The notes beneath the pieces are model-generated. The model saw only the letters and a program-made list of their open reading frames with translations, did no database searches and was not told the origin of the DNA. DNA of 41,887 nucleotides, from contig JAGVYI010000005.1 of assembly GCA_018303365.1 (NCBI GenBank), positions 1 through 41,887 of the forward strand, read 5' to 3'. A program made the translations under genes and the position numbers. Numbering within the stretch: the first letter of the stretch is position 1; each line of letters begins with the position of its first letter. This DNA comes from Candidatus Woesearchaeota archaeon. GTDB taxonomy: Archaea > Nanobdellota > Nanobdellia > SCGC-AAA011-G17 > JACPNG01. Shown in pieces: positions 33,138 through 41,553 of this stretch.

Positions 33138-33725
33138 ATGAAACACGAAATAAAAGATTTTAGTTATCTCCTTGGAAAATTAAAAGGCATCAGCGATAAG
33201 CAACTACAGGCTCATTTTGGGTTGTATGAAGGATATGTAAAAAAACTGAATGAGATAGAAGATAAACTGAAAACACAAGATAAGGGTGCAACAAATTATT
33301 CCTTTGGAGAATTTAGTGAGCTTAAAAGAAGAGAAGGGGTTGCATTTAACGGCGCATACCTTCATGAGTTATATTTTGAGAATCTTTCAGGAGACAAAAG
33401 CAAACTGTCAGAGGCGCTGAAAAATGCAATAAAAAAAAGTTTCAGCTCATGGGAAATGTTCGTAGCTGACATAAAAGCATCTGCAGGGTCAACACCAGGG
33501 TGGGTAGTTGTAACGAAAAACAAAATCGACGGCAATATTCACACTTACATACTTTTCGAACACCACATAGGCCTTCCAGCTCACCAGGAAATAATACTTG
33601 CCCTTGACTGCTGGGAACACGCATTTATGATAGACTACGGAACAAAAAAAGCAGATTACTTAAATGCCTTTTTTGAGAATATAAACTGGGAAATAGTCAA
33701 TAAAAGGTTTGAAAAGGTAAGATGA
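33138..33725 (+). CDS. sod: Fe/Mn-type superoxide dismutase
   Basis: 195 residues from ATG 33138, which has GGGGGTGG just upstream; an in-frame TTG at 33123 is less likely. The four metal ligands are in place: H in KQLQAHFGLYEGYVKK, H in FNGAYLHELYFENL, and D and H in LALDCWEHAFMIDYG. GAYLHELYF replaces the more common WNHxFFW, a variant I have seen in archaeal members. It dismutates superoxide in the cytoplasm. The 4-nt ATGA overlap couples it to the rhodanese gene downstream. Confidence 0.9.
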   Translation: MKHEIKDFSYLLGKLKGISDKQLQAHFGLYEGYVKKLNEIEDKLKTQDKGATNYSFGEFSELKRREGVAFNGAYLHELYFENLSGDKSKLSEALKNAIKKSFSSWEMFVADIKASAGSTPGWVVVTKNKIDGNIHTYILFEHHIGLPAHQEIILALDCWEHAFMIDYGTKKADYLNAFFENINWEIVNKRFEKVR

Positions 33726-34030
33726 TTCCTACAGAGTTAAAACAAAAGCAGGATAATAGAGAAGAATTTGTCATTCTTGATGTTCGTGAGCCCAACGAAT
33801 TGAAAATAAGTCAGCTTGAGGGTAATATAAATATACCCCTAGGTGAACTTCAAGAAAAGTATCTTGAATTGGATAAGGAAAAAGATATTATTGTCGTCTG
33901 CCGCACAGGCTGGCGAAGTGCGAACGCAGTATCATTCCTAAAAGAAAAAGGATTCAAGAAAGTTGAGAATCTTGATGGGGGAATAAATCTCTGGGCTGAT
34001 ACTGTAGACCATTCAATTGAAAAATATTAG
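33722..34030 (+). CDS. Single-domain rhodanese-like protein
   Basis: 102 residues, one rhodanese domain: FVILDVREPNELKISQLEGN, INIPLGEL, active-site loop CRTGWRS with the persulfide cysteine, and the closing LDGGINLWAD. It should carry sulfane sulfur. Coupling to superoxide dismutase by a 4-nt overlap points to a role in oxidative or sulfur stress, for example iron-sulfur repair; that is inference. Confidence 0.92.
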   Translation: MIPTELKQKQDNREEFVILDVREPNELKISQLEGNINIPLGELQEKYLELDKEKDIIVVCRTGWRSANAVSFLKEKGFKKVENLDGGINLWADTVDHSIEKY

Positions 34031-34133
34031 TTAAAAACGATATCATAATGCAGAAAGATTGCTTAAAGAAAAACAAAAGATAATGAAACAGTAAGGTGCT
34101 ACGAGAATTAGGCACATCAAATTCTACAATATA

Positions 34134-34141
34134 TTTATATA
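34134..34141 (+). promoter_or_regulatory. Box A of the LmbE/glycosyltransferase operon
   Basis: TTTATATA is centred 28 nt before ATG 34166. The ~130 nt before it, after the rhodanese stop, hold no convincing gene. Confidence 0.55.
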
Positions 34142-34165
34142 CAGTCAATATTTCTATCTTTCAAG

Positions 34166-34801
34166 ATGAAAAAGAGGGCAATTGTCTTCTGTGCCCATAG
34201 TGATGACGAAGCAGTTGGGTGTTCTGGAACAATGCTGCGTCTCATTGATGAAGGGTATTACATAACAAAAGTTGTGTTCTCATGTGGAGAAATGAGCCAT
34301 CCCCACTTAAAAAGAAAAGTCGCAACAAAACAGCGCATTCAGGAGACAGAAGAAATCAGTAAAAAATACGGAATACAAAATACTGTCTTTTTTAATTTGA
34401 CAGACTCAAAATTAAAAAAAGAAGTATCTTCAAAACAGATAGAAGAAAAAATCCATAGCATATTCAAAAAACAAAGACCAGAGAAGATTTTTATTCCTTC
34501 TGCCCATGATCCACACCCAGACCACAGGACAGTACATAAAACTATAACCGGATTCTTAAAAATAGAAAAGTGTAAATGCGAAATTCTCTGTTATGAGGTA
34601 TGGAACCTAACAGAAAAAAGCCTTCCTTCTGTATATGTAGACATTACAAAATACTATCAAAAAAAACTTCAGATGATGCGCGATTTTCAGAGCCAGTGGC
34701 TCTCTATGTATATATTATTGATACCAGTACGCCTGCGTTCAAGGCGCTATGGAAAAAAGATTGACACAAAATATGCAGAAAAATTTTACAAATTGCAATA
34801 A
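34166..34801 (+). CDS. LmbE/PIG-L family N-acetylglucosamine deacetylase
   Basis: 211 residues. Zinc-binding motifs are intact: AHSDDEAVGCSGT (residues ~9-21) and HDPHPDHRTVH. The family removes acetyl groups from GlcNAc-containing lipids or glycosides. Located 3 nt upstream of a GT28-like glycosyltransferase and followed by membrane proteins, it probably acts on a lipid-linked surface sugar. Small-molecule thiol biosynthesis (bacillithiol type) is an alternative given the sod/rhodanese genes upstream. Confidence 0.9.
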   Translation: MKKRAIVFCAHSDDEAVGCSGTMLRLIDEGYYITKVVFSCGEMSHPHLKRKVATKQRIQETEEISKKYGIQNTVFFNLTDSKLKKEVSSKQIEEKIHSIFKKQRPEKIFIPSAHDPHPDHRTVHKTITGFLKIEKCKCEILCYEVWNLTEKSLPSVYVDITKYYQKKLQMMRDFQSQWLSMYILLIPVRLRSRRYGKKIDTKYAEKFYKLQ

Positions 34802-34804
34802 ACA

Positions 34805-35830
34805 ATGAAATTAACCTTTATCGTAACAGGGTTTGGATATGGTGATAGTATCAGGACAAGTGCCTTGATTGAAGCGTTGAAAAAAAGAAATAAGAATCTA
34901 AAAATACAAATCTTTGGATATGAAAACTCATACAACTTTTTCAATAAAAATTATCCAACATACCGGATTAGAAGCTATAAATTCGCTGATTTTGGAATGA
35001 GGTTCTGGACAACAATATTCGCTGTCCAGAATGTCCATCTGCCTTTGTTGTTGCTGCGCAATCTACAGACTTACAAAAACGAAGTAGAAAAATTTGACCC
35101 AGAGGTAATTATCTCCGACTTTGAGCCATTGGCGAACATGCTTGCAAATGCACTCAATATACCTTGCATCACAATCTTTGGTTATGATCCTAAACGCTAT
35201 CAGGCTTATAGGAAAAAAAGCACGACCTTGAATATACAGGCACACTACATTGAAAGACTTTATAGGTCATCACAGACGGTTATTATTCCATCCTTTCTCA
35301 AACAAAAAGATTATGATAATATCAAATATGTGTCACCAATTATTAGGGAATGGACGCATAAGCAAAAAAAAAGAAAGCAACACATAGTAATGATGCTCGG
35401 AGGTTCTGATTTCGGTCTAAAACTTGCAAAACAGATTAAAAAGCTATCAATAGATGAGGAGATTATGTTTTTTGGAGGAAGTAAAACAATAGGAAAAGGA
35501 CACCAGACGAAATTTGACTATGATTTTCTAAACACACTAACAGATGCGAAGGGAGTAATCACACTTGCAGGCAACCTCACTATAAGTGAATGCCTCTTTT
35601 TCAAAAAACCGATGTTAATCTTTCCTATAAAAAACCATATTGAACAACTGCTTAATGCAAAAGCTGTAGAAAGATATGCAATGATTGGCAAACAAAAACA
35701 CATAAAAGAAAGCGTATATGAATTCTTAGAGCAAATAAAAAAGCCATGGCCTTTACCCAAGCATCTTAAATTTGACGGTGCAACCCAAGCAGCAAGAATA
35801 ATTGAAAAGGTGAAAAAAAGTGAAGGGTAA
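34805..35830 (+). CDS. GT28/MurG-like glycosyltransferase (GT-B fold)
   Basis: 341 residues in two Rossmann halves. The N-terminal half starts FIVTGFGYGDSIRTSALIEA, the nucleotide-sugar family glycine-rich loop, and contains FDPEVIISDFEPLANMLANA. The C-terminal half has IVMMLGGSDFGLKLAKQI and the donor-binding region GVITLAGNLTISECLFFKKP followed by MLIFPIKNHIEQLLNA, typical of UDP-sugar transferases related to MurG. It overlaps the next gene by 11 nt. The product may be a lipid or protein glycan; the acceptor is unknown. Confidence 0.85.
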   Translation: MKLTFIVTGFGYGDSIRTSALIEALKKRNKNLKIQIFGYENSYNFFNKNYPTYRIRSYKFADFGMRFWTTIFAVQNVHLPLLLLRNLQTYKNEVEKFDPEVIISDFEPLANMLANALNIPCITIFGYDPKRYQAYRKKSTTLNIQAHYIERLYRSSQTVIIPSFLKQKDYDNIKYVSPIIREWTHKQKKRKQHIVMMLGGSDFGLKLAKQIKKLSIDEEIMFFGGSKTIGKGHQTKFDYDFLNTLTDAKGVITLAGNLTISECLFFKKPMLIFPIKNHIEQLLNAKAVERYAMIGKQKHIKESVYEFLEQIKKPWPLPKHLKFDGATQAARIIEKVKKSEG

Positions 35831-36326
35831 GGTATTAGTATTTATTATCTTAATGCTATTGCCGGCGACGGCGGCACTTGAAAAAGAATTTTGCGATGGT
35901 TGCATCAAAAAAGACCTCTGCTACACAGAAAGGATACAGCTAGAAAGTGAGATAGGGAGGGTATATTGCTCAAAAAATGGCGAATTTTTACCTGTAAAAA
36001 GCATAGGTAAAGTATGTAAAGATGATGCTGAATGTGCCTCTTTCTTTTGCAAAGGAGTATGCACTACTCCAAAAAACAAAGAAAATTTCAGCAGGAATAT
36101 ACTCTTTGTTCCATTGGGTGTTGCAACAATTATAGGCATCGGAATAATATTTAGTAGACATCTAAAAACAAAACAAGGTGTAAAAAATGAAAGGAAGGCA
36201 GAAGCATCACAACAACAGAAAAGAAAGCATATTCGTATTGATTATACAAAACGTAACTCGGCAATCGAAAATAAAGTAGAAAGATCACTAGGAGAGCTTC
36301 AGGATGTTCTCAAAAAAAGACGTTGA
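35820..36326 (+). CDS. Cys-rich signal-anchored membrane protein
   Basis: 168 residues from GTG 35820, overlapping the glycosyltransferase gene by 11 nt. A signal peptide (VLVFIILMLLPATAALEKEF) leads to a ~75-residue extracellular part with eight cysteines (CDGC, C, C, C, C, C, C), likely disulfide bonded. One membrane span (LFVPLGVATIIGIGIIFS) and a basic cytoplasmic tail follow. No lipobox is present at the cleavage region, so it is not an obvious LspA substrate. The function is unknown; operon position suggests surface assembly. Confidence 0.75.
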   Translation: MKGKVLVFIILMLLPATAALEKEFCDGCIKKDLCYTERIQLESEIGRVYCSKNGEFLPVKSIGKVCKDDAECASFFCKGVCTTPKNKENFSRNILFVPLGVATIIGIGIIFSRHLKTKQGVKNERKAEASQQQKRKHIRIDYTKRNSAIENKVERSLGELQDVLKKRR

Positions 36327-36831
36327 AAAGAAATTGGGAATGCTCAAAAGCAAAGCAAAGAATCGTGACATATTCATATTTTTTACCATTTTGCTCATAC
36401 CAAACATCCTAAGACAGGTACTTTATTGGGCAGCTTTCCTAAAAACAGGGCAATTGGACTTTATTGTAAGCTTTGAAACACAAGCAATCTATCAAAGGGG
36501 CTTTCCTTTCGTTGGTATTTTTGAAGAAATAATTATTGGAATCATATTTACTTTCCTCTGGTTCAAGTACACAAAGCTTCGTTTTTTTGCCTATGGGTGG
36601 GTTCTTGATGCCACATTTGATTATGCATCTGTACTGGTATGGTATCTTGCTGGTGCAACACCTTTGCAACTACTTGGGCTTGGGGTTATAACAAGATTTT
36701 TGTTAAGAGAAATAATATTATTCTACGGAATCTTTGGACCGCTCCTGATGATTAAAAAAAGCAATATAATGTGGGTAATTTTCAGCTCACTAACTATTGG
36801 GTTATTGACCTTATTAGTAGTATTGTTGTAA
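36304..36831 (+). CDS. Multi-pass membrane protein
   Basis: 175 residues with about four to five hydrophobic spans (around 24-46, 68-86, 92-115, 120-145 and 152-174) after a charged N-terminus (MFSKKDVEKKLGMLKSKAK). Overlaps the Cys-rich protein gene by 23 nt and ends the LmbE operon. Acidic pairs within spans (FEEIIIGII, DATFDYASV) could bind cations, and FEEIIIG faintly resembles the EExxxR motif of CPBP proteases but lacks the arginine. No function is assigned. Confidence 0.72.
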   Translation: MFSKKDVEKKLGMLKSKAKNRDIFIFFTILLIPNILRQVLYWAAFLKTGQLDFIVSFETQAIYQRGFPFVGIFEEIIIGIIFTFLWFKYTKLRFFAYGWVLDATFDYASVLVWYLAGATPLQLLGLGVITRFLLREIILFYGIFGPLLMIKKSNIMWVIFSSLTIGLLTLLVVLL

Positions 36832-36900
36832 GAACCGAAACAATTCGCAATAAGACCATAATACCATTAAATTTTTATTATTATCCCTGTTGCTTTGTCT

Positions 36901-37200
36901 ATGGGTAATACTGAAGAGTTAATGAATCTTGCCAGAAAAGTTGATAAAATTCTTAAAGAAGAGTTAACACTGGCCAGCATCGAGCATGATTTGGCTGAAG
37001 CTAGGATTTATGATTTAAGAACAGTTGGTGTGCAGGGAGATCAAAGGACTTATGCTTATCCTGCTGAAATAACTTTATATCGTGGAGATAAGTTTATATG
37101 GGATACTGAATTTCTAGAAAAACTAAGCCTCAGAGTTACTAATGAAGTGGATTCAATTAATAGGGTTGTGTATGTTATTGCAACAAGGCGACCGAACTAG
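36901..37200 (+). CDS. Free-standing GMP synthetase C-terminal (dimerisation) domain
   Basis: 99 residues from ATG 36901; a box A-like TTTTTATT lies about 28 nt upstream. The second half matches the C-terminal domain of GuaA: TVGVQGDQRTYAYPAEITLY, then FLEKLSLRVTNEVDSINRVV. The first half resembles the helix before it (ARKVDKILKEELTLA). The synthetase ATP-pyrophosphatase domain is absent, and there is no room for it upstream. The usual terminal KPPxTIEWE segment is replaced by TRRPN, so XMP binding through that segment is lost. It may be a regulator or dimerisation partner of GuaA, or a decayed fragment that kept a good start. Confidence 0.8.
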   Translation: MGNTEELMNLARKVDKILKEELTLASIEHDLAEARIYDLRTVGVQGDQRTYAYPAEITLYRGDKFIWDTEFLEKLSLRVTNEVDSINRVVYVIATRRPN

Positions 37201-37210
37201 TTAAAAAAGT

Positions 37211-37351
37211 TCATCCAAAAAGCCAGCAAATAGCGAAAATCACCCCACTTAAAATTAAATAAAAGAGTTCTGTGAAGCTATTGGTTGATGAAAAATAAGG
37301 AGTTAGTAATATTTTTACTACTAAATAGAAAGATAAGTTCTTAGAGTTCAT
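37211..37351 (-). CDS. Possible small membrane protein
   Basis: 46 residues from ATG 37351 with a strongly hydrophobic C-terminal span (LFYLILSGVIFAICWLF). The frame is open further upstream with a second hydrophobic stretch (FIPILFVGVFFLL), but no ordinary start codon fits there, although an AT-rich TATA-like element lies near 37421. Weakly supported. Confidence 0.25.
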   Translation of the reverse strand: MNSKNLSFYLVVKILLTPYFSSTNSFTELFYLILSGVIFAICWLFG

Positions 37352-37417
37352 CAAGAGAAAGAAAACACCAACAAAAAGGATAGGTATAAACTTAGACTTA
37401 TGCCAAGACCCACCATA

Positions 37418-37425
37418 TTTATATA
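37418..37425 (+). promoter_or_regulatory. Box A of the ABC exporter gene
   Basis: TTTATATA is centred 27 nt before ATG 37449, a leaderless fit. Confidence 0.6.
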
Positions 37426-37448
37426 ATTCATAGTAGAGTGTCGATCTG

Positions 37449-39263
37449 ATGTTGAAAAAAAGCAGAAAATGGAAAGAAAAGATAGAAGGTTTAAAATTAG
37501 CAGTCAAATGGACATATCAATCTTCTCCATTTCTGACAATAGCAATCTTAGTAATTACTGTTCTTGGTGGATTAATAACGATTGTTGAGCCGTATATCTT
37601 TAAACTTATTCTTGATTATCTTGTAAACCAGAGAGAAGTAGCAACAAAATTAGTCATTACTATCGGCATCTTTGGAATACTTACAGCCTATGGACTTGCC
37701 CGTATTTTTCAGAATATTTTCTGGGATATTAGCAACCTCATCAAAAGGGTCCATACATTAAGGATAGAAAGACACGTTATGCACTCTTTAATGGGAAACA
37801 TCTCCTCATTAGACCTTGTATATTTTGAGGATCCGGAATATTATAACCTGCTTTCAAGAGCAACAACAAATTTATGGAGGGTACTAGAAATATTTTGGCA
37901 GTTTACATTTCTAATAGGAGAGATAGTAAGTGTCATTGTGATTGTGGGTGCCCTAGCTACCTTTGACTGGCGAATCGTAGGAATAGTAATTGTTGGAGCA
38001 ATCCCAAGCATATTTCTCGTTTTAAAATCTGCAGAAGTCCAATGGAGTGCTTTCGCAGAATCATCTCCAATATTCCGCCATGCCCATTATTACCGCTCTT
38101 TGCTAACAGAACAGCCAGAAGCAATAAAGGAAGTAAAATCATTTAGACTACGCAGTTACTTTCTAAAAAAATTTCATGAACTTTTCGGCAATTTTATTAA
38201 AAACCAAGATAGTGCAGCTATAACTCAATTAAGGTGGTATGTATTAGTTGGGGTAATTGAAGGTGGGCTCTCAGTACTTGCAGCATGGCTAGTTTTGAAA
38301 CTGTTTATAGGTGGGACTATTACAATAGGGGACCTAACCTTCCTATGGGCTCTTCTATTCCAATTTGCGGCACATGTGAGGTGGGTTGTGCGCATGGTTG
38401 GAGATATGAATACACATTCTACCTTCCTAACACCAATGGTCAAAATTTTTTACTTCAAGCCAACAATAAAAACACCAGAAAAACCACGTGAGTTTCCAAA
38501 GAGAATAAGTAAGGGCATTGAGTTCAGAAATGTCGATTTTACATATCATAGGTCAAAAAAGCCAGTTCTAAAAAATATAAATTTACATATTAAACCGGGA
38601 GAAAGTATTGCTCTTGTCGGTGAGAATGGATCTGGAAAGACAACATTGATAAAATTACTGACTAGGTTATATGAAGTAAGCAAAGGAGAAATAACAATAG
38701 ATGGTGTTAACATAAGAGAATATTCGCTTGAGGACCTTGCTGACGCAATAGGGGTCATATTTCAAGATTTCATGAAGTACGAGGCAGTTGTTGAAGAGAA
38801 CATTCGATACGGGAAGATAACAAAAGATAAATATAAAATAAATATTCATAAGGCTGCAAAGAAATCTGGGGCTTGGGACTTTGTAAAAGCATTGGATAAA
38901 AAGTACAAAACGCAGATTGGTAAAAAGCTTGACGAAGAAGGGATCGACCTTTCTGTGGGTCAATGGCAGAAAATTGCCTTGGCAAGGGCTTTTTTTAAAG
39001 ATGCCCCAATACTTATTCTCGATGAACCAACAGCAGCAGTTGATGCAAAAGCAGAATACAATCTTTTTAAAAGGTTCAAGAAGCTAAGTAAAAACAAAAC
39101 AACAATTCTAATCTCACACAGATTCTCTACAGTAAGAATGGCAGATAGGATTATTGTTATAGCAAATGGAAGGATTGTAGAGCAAGGAACCCACAAAGAA
39201 CTTCTAAAAAAGAAAGGGGTTTATGCTAAGTTGTTTACGCTTCAAGCAGAAGGATACAAGTAA
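37449..39263 (+). CDS. ABC exporter half-transporter (TMD + NBD)
   Basis: 604 residues. The N-terminal ~320 residues hold six membrane segments (type IV exporter fold); the C-terminal ~240 are the ATPase. NBD motifs in order: Walker A GENGSGKTT, Q-loop VIFQDFMKYEAVVEENIRYG, signature LSVGQWQKIALARA (LSVGQ in place of LSGGQ), Walker B ILILDEPTAAVDA and switch LISHRFSTVR. It should work as a homodimer exporting lipid, peptide or drug. It is transcribed alone, and no partner half-transporter is in the window. The type resembles bacterial six-TM ABCB exporters, so an origin by transfer is possible. Confidence 0.93.
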   Translation: MLKKSRKWKEKIEGLKLAVKWTYQSSPFLTIAILVITVLGGLITIVEPYIFKLILDYLVNQREVATKLVITIGIFGILTAYGLARIFQNIFWDISNLIKRVHTLRIERHVMHSLMGNISSLDLVYFEDPEYYNLLSRATTNLWRVLEIFWQFTFLIGEIVSVIVIVGALATFDWRIVGIVIVGAIPSIFLVLKSAEVQWSAFAESSPIFRHAHYYRSLLTEQPEAIKEVKSFRLRSYFLKKFHELFGNFIKNQDSAAITQLRWYVLVGVIEGGLSVLAAWLVLKLFIGGTITIGDLTFLWALLFQFAAHVRWVVRMVGDMNTHSTFLTPMVKIFYFKPTIKTPEKPREFPKRISKGIEFRNVDFTYHRSKKPVLKNINLHIKPGESIALVGENGSGKTTLIKLLTRLYEVSKGEITIDGVNIREYSLEDLADAIGVIFQDFMKYEAVVEENIRYGKITKDKYKINIHKAAKKSGAWDFVKALDKKYKTQIGKKLDEEGIDLSVGQWQKIALARAFFKDAPILILDEPTAAVDAKAEYNLFKRFKKLSKNKTTILISHRFSTVRMADRIIVIANGRIVEQGTHKELLKKKGVYAKLFTLQAEGYK

Positions 39264-39566
39264 GATTAAAAATGGCAGCAATCTTCTTTTCAGACCATTT
39301 AAGATAATTTATCAAGAAAGGTAAATTCATTTTGGCACATTTAACAACAAGAAACTTGTCTTTGGGTAGTTCTTGATAATGAGGGTAATAACAGCAAATG
39401 TTCCTTTCTATAAAAAATATAATATTAAAGCACAAAAGAAAGTTTTAAATAGGGTAAAAATAGTTTACAATAAAATAAAGCATTTATTATTACGAGAGAG
39501 CACTTGCTCAGTCTTCTGACACTTCGCTTTTTCTAGAAAAGTGCTTAAAAATACAAAGGAGAAAAA
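39264..39566 (+). promoter_or_regulatory. Promoter and structured 5' leader of the DEAD-box helicase gene
   Basis: TTTAAATA at 39444-39451 predicts a start near 39474, giving a leader of about 93 nt, long for this window. In it AGCACTT (39499-39505) pairs with AAGTGCT (39539-39545). Inside, TCAG/CTGA forms a 4-bp hairpin (39508-39519) and TTCTAGAA is palindromic. AAAGGAG follows just before the ATG. Leaders of this kind occur on some cold-induced archaeal helicase genes. The first ~170 nt hold nothing convincing. Confidence 0.45.
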
Positions 39567-40781
39567 ATGAACTTATTTGAAACGTTTGGCTTAAGCCAAG
39601 AACTGATTGATTCTATCAAGAGGATGGGATTTAAAGAACCAACAGAAATCCAAAAAGAGGCTATCCCTCCAATCATGAAAGGAAAAGATGTAATAGGAGA
39701 GTCAGCAACAGGTTCTGGAAAAACATTGGCATTTGGTTGCGGCATTGTAGATAAGGTTACTCAGGGAGCCGGGATACAAGCCTTAATTCTCACACCAACA
39801 AGAGAGCTCACCCTTCAGGTAAAAGAAGCAATTCAAAAACTCTCCAGCAAAAAGAAACTAAATGTCGTACCAGTCTATGGTGGGGTCGCTATTGGCCCAC
39901 AAATAAAAGACATATTAAAGGCAGATGTAGTGGTGGCAACACCTGGAAGGATGTTGGATCACTTGGAAAGAAGGACAATAAACACTTCAAAAGTTAAAAT
40001 ATTAATACTTGATGAAGCAGACCGCATGTTTGATATGGGTTTTATAGAAGATGTAGAGCAAATAATAAAGGCATGCCCAAAGAAAAGGCAGACACTATTC
40101 TTCTCAGCAACAATTTCATCAAACATAAGGAACCTTGCAAATAAGTATATGGAAAATCCAATAAGAGTTTCAGCAGAAAAGATGGTTGACCCAAAAAAGC
40201 TAAAACAAGTCTACTACGACGTGCCAAAAAACATGAAACTCTCATTATTAACCCACCTTCTGGAGGAAGAGAAAGCAGGCCTTGTGATTGTGTTTTGTAA
40301 TACAAGAAGAACAACAGACTTTGTTGTGAGAAATCTTCAGTCAAATAAAATTAAGGCAATTGCCATTCATGGCGGGTTGGCCCAGAACAAACGAACAAAG
40401 ACTATGAAGATATTCAATGAAGGAAAAGTAGGTGTGCTCGTGTGTACTGATGTCGCAGCACGTGGATTGCATATTGAGAATGTATCGCATGTCTATAACT
40501 ATGAGATTCCAAAAGACGCAAAAGATTACGTACATAGGATTGGTAGGACAGCAAGGGCAGGAGAAGAAGGAAAAGCAATAAATCTACTTTGTGATTATGA
40601 TCACGAAAATTTTTCAAGGATACGAAGAGAGTATCCTATCTTCTCAATTGAAAGAATAGAAAAACCATATGTAAAAATGGTAATCGCAAAAAGAATAGAA
40701 GAAAAAAGAAAGCCCCAAATCAGACCCCGCCTTATGCAAAGGCACAATAGATTTGAATACAGGCAAAGAGAAATAATCTAA
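39567..40781 (+). CDS. DEAD-box ATP-dependent RNA helicase
   Basis: 404 residues, all core motifs intact. Q motif FKEPTEIQKEAIP, I SATGSGKT, Ia PTRELTLQV, Ib TPGRMLDHL, II LDEADRMFDMGF, III SATIS, IV VIVFCNTRR, V CTDVAARGLHIENV, VI YVHRIGRTARAG. A short basic C-terminal tail (AKRIEEKRKPQIRPRLMQRH) is suited to RNA binding. It probably remodels rRNA or mRNA structure, as archaeal DeaD/RhlE-like helicases do. Confidence 0.95.
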   Translation: MNLFETFGLSQELIDSIKRMGFKEPTEIQKEAIPPIMKGKDVIGESATGSGKTLAFGCGIVDKVTQGAGIQALILTPTRELTLQVKEAIQKLSSKKKLNVVPVYGGVAIGPQIKDILKADVVVATPGRMLDHLERRTINTSKVKILILDEADRMFDMGFIEDVEQIIKACPKKRQTLFFSATISSNIRNLANKYMENPIRVSAEKMVDPKKLKQVYYDVPKNMKLSLLTHLLEEEKAGLVIVFCNTRRTTDFVVRNLQSNKIKAIAIHGGLAQNKRTKTMKIFNEGKVGVLVCTDVAARGLHIENVSHVYNYEIPKDAKDYVHRIGRTARAGEEGKAINLLCDYDHENFSRIRREYPIFSIERIEKPYVKMVIAKRIEEKRKPQIRPRLMQRHNRFEYRQREII

Positions 40782-40802
40782 AGGACCCTATAAAATTATC
40801 TT

Positions 40803-41294
40803 TTAGAAAATATGTTCTTCATGGGCAATCTTGTAGTTATAAAGTTCGTCTGGTGAAAACCACAGTGCAACCTCTTCATTTGCCTCTTCTTTATTTGCTG
40901 AAGCATGAATCAGATTTCGTACTGCTTTCTTCTGCTGGTCAGTATAACTATAGCTAACATGTGTGAAATCTCCCCTAATAGTGCCAGGAAGAGCAGCTTT
41001 AGGCTCTGTCGGACCAACAATCTTTCTAACATTCTCTACAGCTTCAACACCTTCAAGACAAATTGCAACAACTGGCCCCTCTGTAATAAAATCAATAAGG
41101 AAATTTCGAATATGCTCTCCGCGCCTCTTAGTGATATCTTCAGTATAATGTTTTTTAGCAAAATCATTGTCTGCCCAAAACATTTTAAGACCAACAATCT
41201 TAAGCCCCTTTGTCTCAAAACGCTTTAGAATCTCACCTATAAGGGCACGTTTCACACCATCTGGTTTGACAAGAACAAGTGTTCGTTCAATCAT
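40803..41294 (-). CDS. ndk: Nucleoside diphosphate kinase
   Basis: 163 residues from ATG 41294; TTTATATA on the minus strand is centred 26 nt upstream, which rules against the longer frame to 41312. Motifs: RTLVLVKPDGVKRALIGEIL, GTIRGDF, and the active-site histidine in RNLIHASANKEEANEEVALW (normally NxxHGSD; here HAS). The C-terminus is ~10 residues longer than the minimal enzyme. It transfers the gamma phosphate between nucleotides. The gene lies after rpl24e with its own promoter. Confidence 0.95.
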   Translation of the reverse strand: MIERTLVLVKPDGVKRALIGEILKRFETKGLKIVGLKMFWADNDFAKKHYTEDITKRRGEHIRNFLIDFITEGPVVAICLEGVEAVENVRKIVGPTEPKAALPGTIRGDFTHVSYSYTDQQKKAVRNLIHASANKEEANEEVALWFSPDELYNYKIAHEEHIF

Positions 41295-41316
41295 AAGAAT
41301 CTGCCAACACAAGAGT

Positions 41317-41324
41317 TATATAAA
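41317..41324 (-). promoter_or_regulatory. Box A of ndk
   Basis: TTTATATA on the minus strand is centred 26 nt before ATG 41294. It decides the start codon. Confidence 0.6.
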
Positions 41325-41368
41325 TGTTCCGTCATGTTTACACAAAATAAAAATACTAAAAGTTAAGA

Positions 41369-41551
41369 TTACTTCTTCTTTCCCTTCTCGTAATTAGCTG
41401 TCCAAGGTAGTCGCCTAGCCTTGCGCTTAAGTTTAAGCATATTTTTCTCGCACTTAGAAGAACAAAAATTGGCAGTTTTACCTGTCTTGAATACATAAAG
41501 TTTTCCTGTACCCCTCTCAACTTCATACCCGCAAAAAGTACATTTTGCCAT
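41369..41551 (-). CDS. rpl24e: Large-subunit ribosomal protein L24e (eL24)
   Basis: 60 residues, the usual archaeal size. Zinc ribbon ligands in CTFCG and FCSSKCEKN (C-x2-C ... C-x3-C), followed by the basic end [20 protein letters not shown]. It follows rps28e with 2 nt between, in the conserved L7Ae-S28e-L24e order. Confidence 0.96.
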   Translation of the reverse strand: MAKCTFCGYEVERGTGKLYVFKTGKTANFCSSKCEKNMLKLKRKARRLPWTANYEKGKKK

Positions 41552-41553
41552 AA

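Noticed and set aside
39235-39435. 66-aa leftward frame after the ABC exporter
   Set aside because: The peptide looks partly protein-like (KDKFLVVKCAKMNLPFLINY), but it overlaps the exporter end, starts at a TTG and has no promoter at the right distance. It could be a remnant but is not supported enough.
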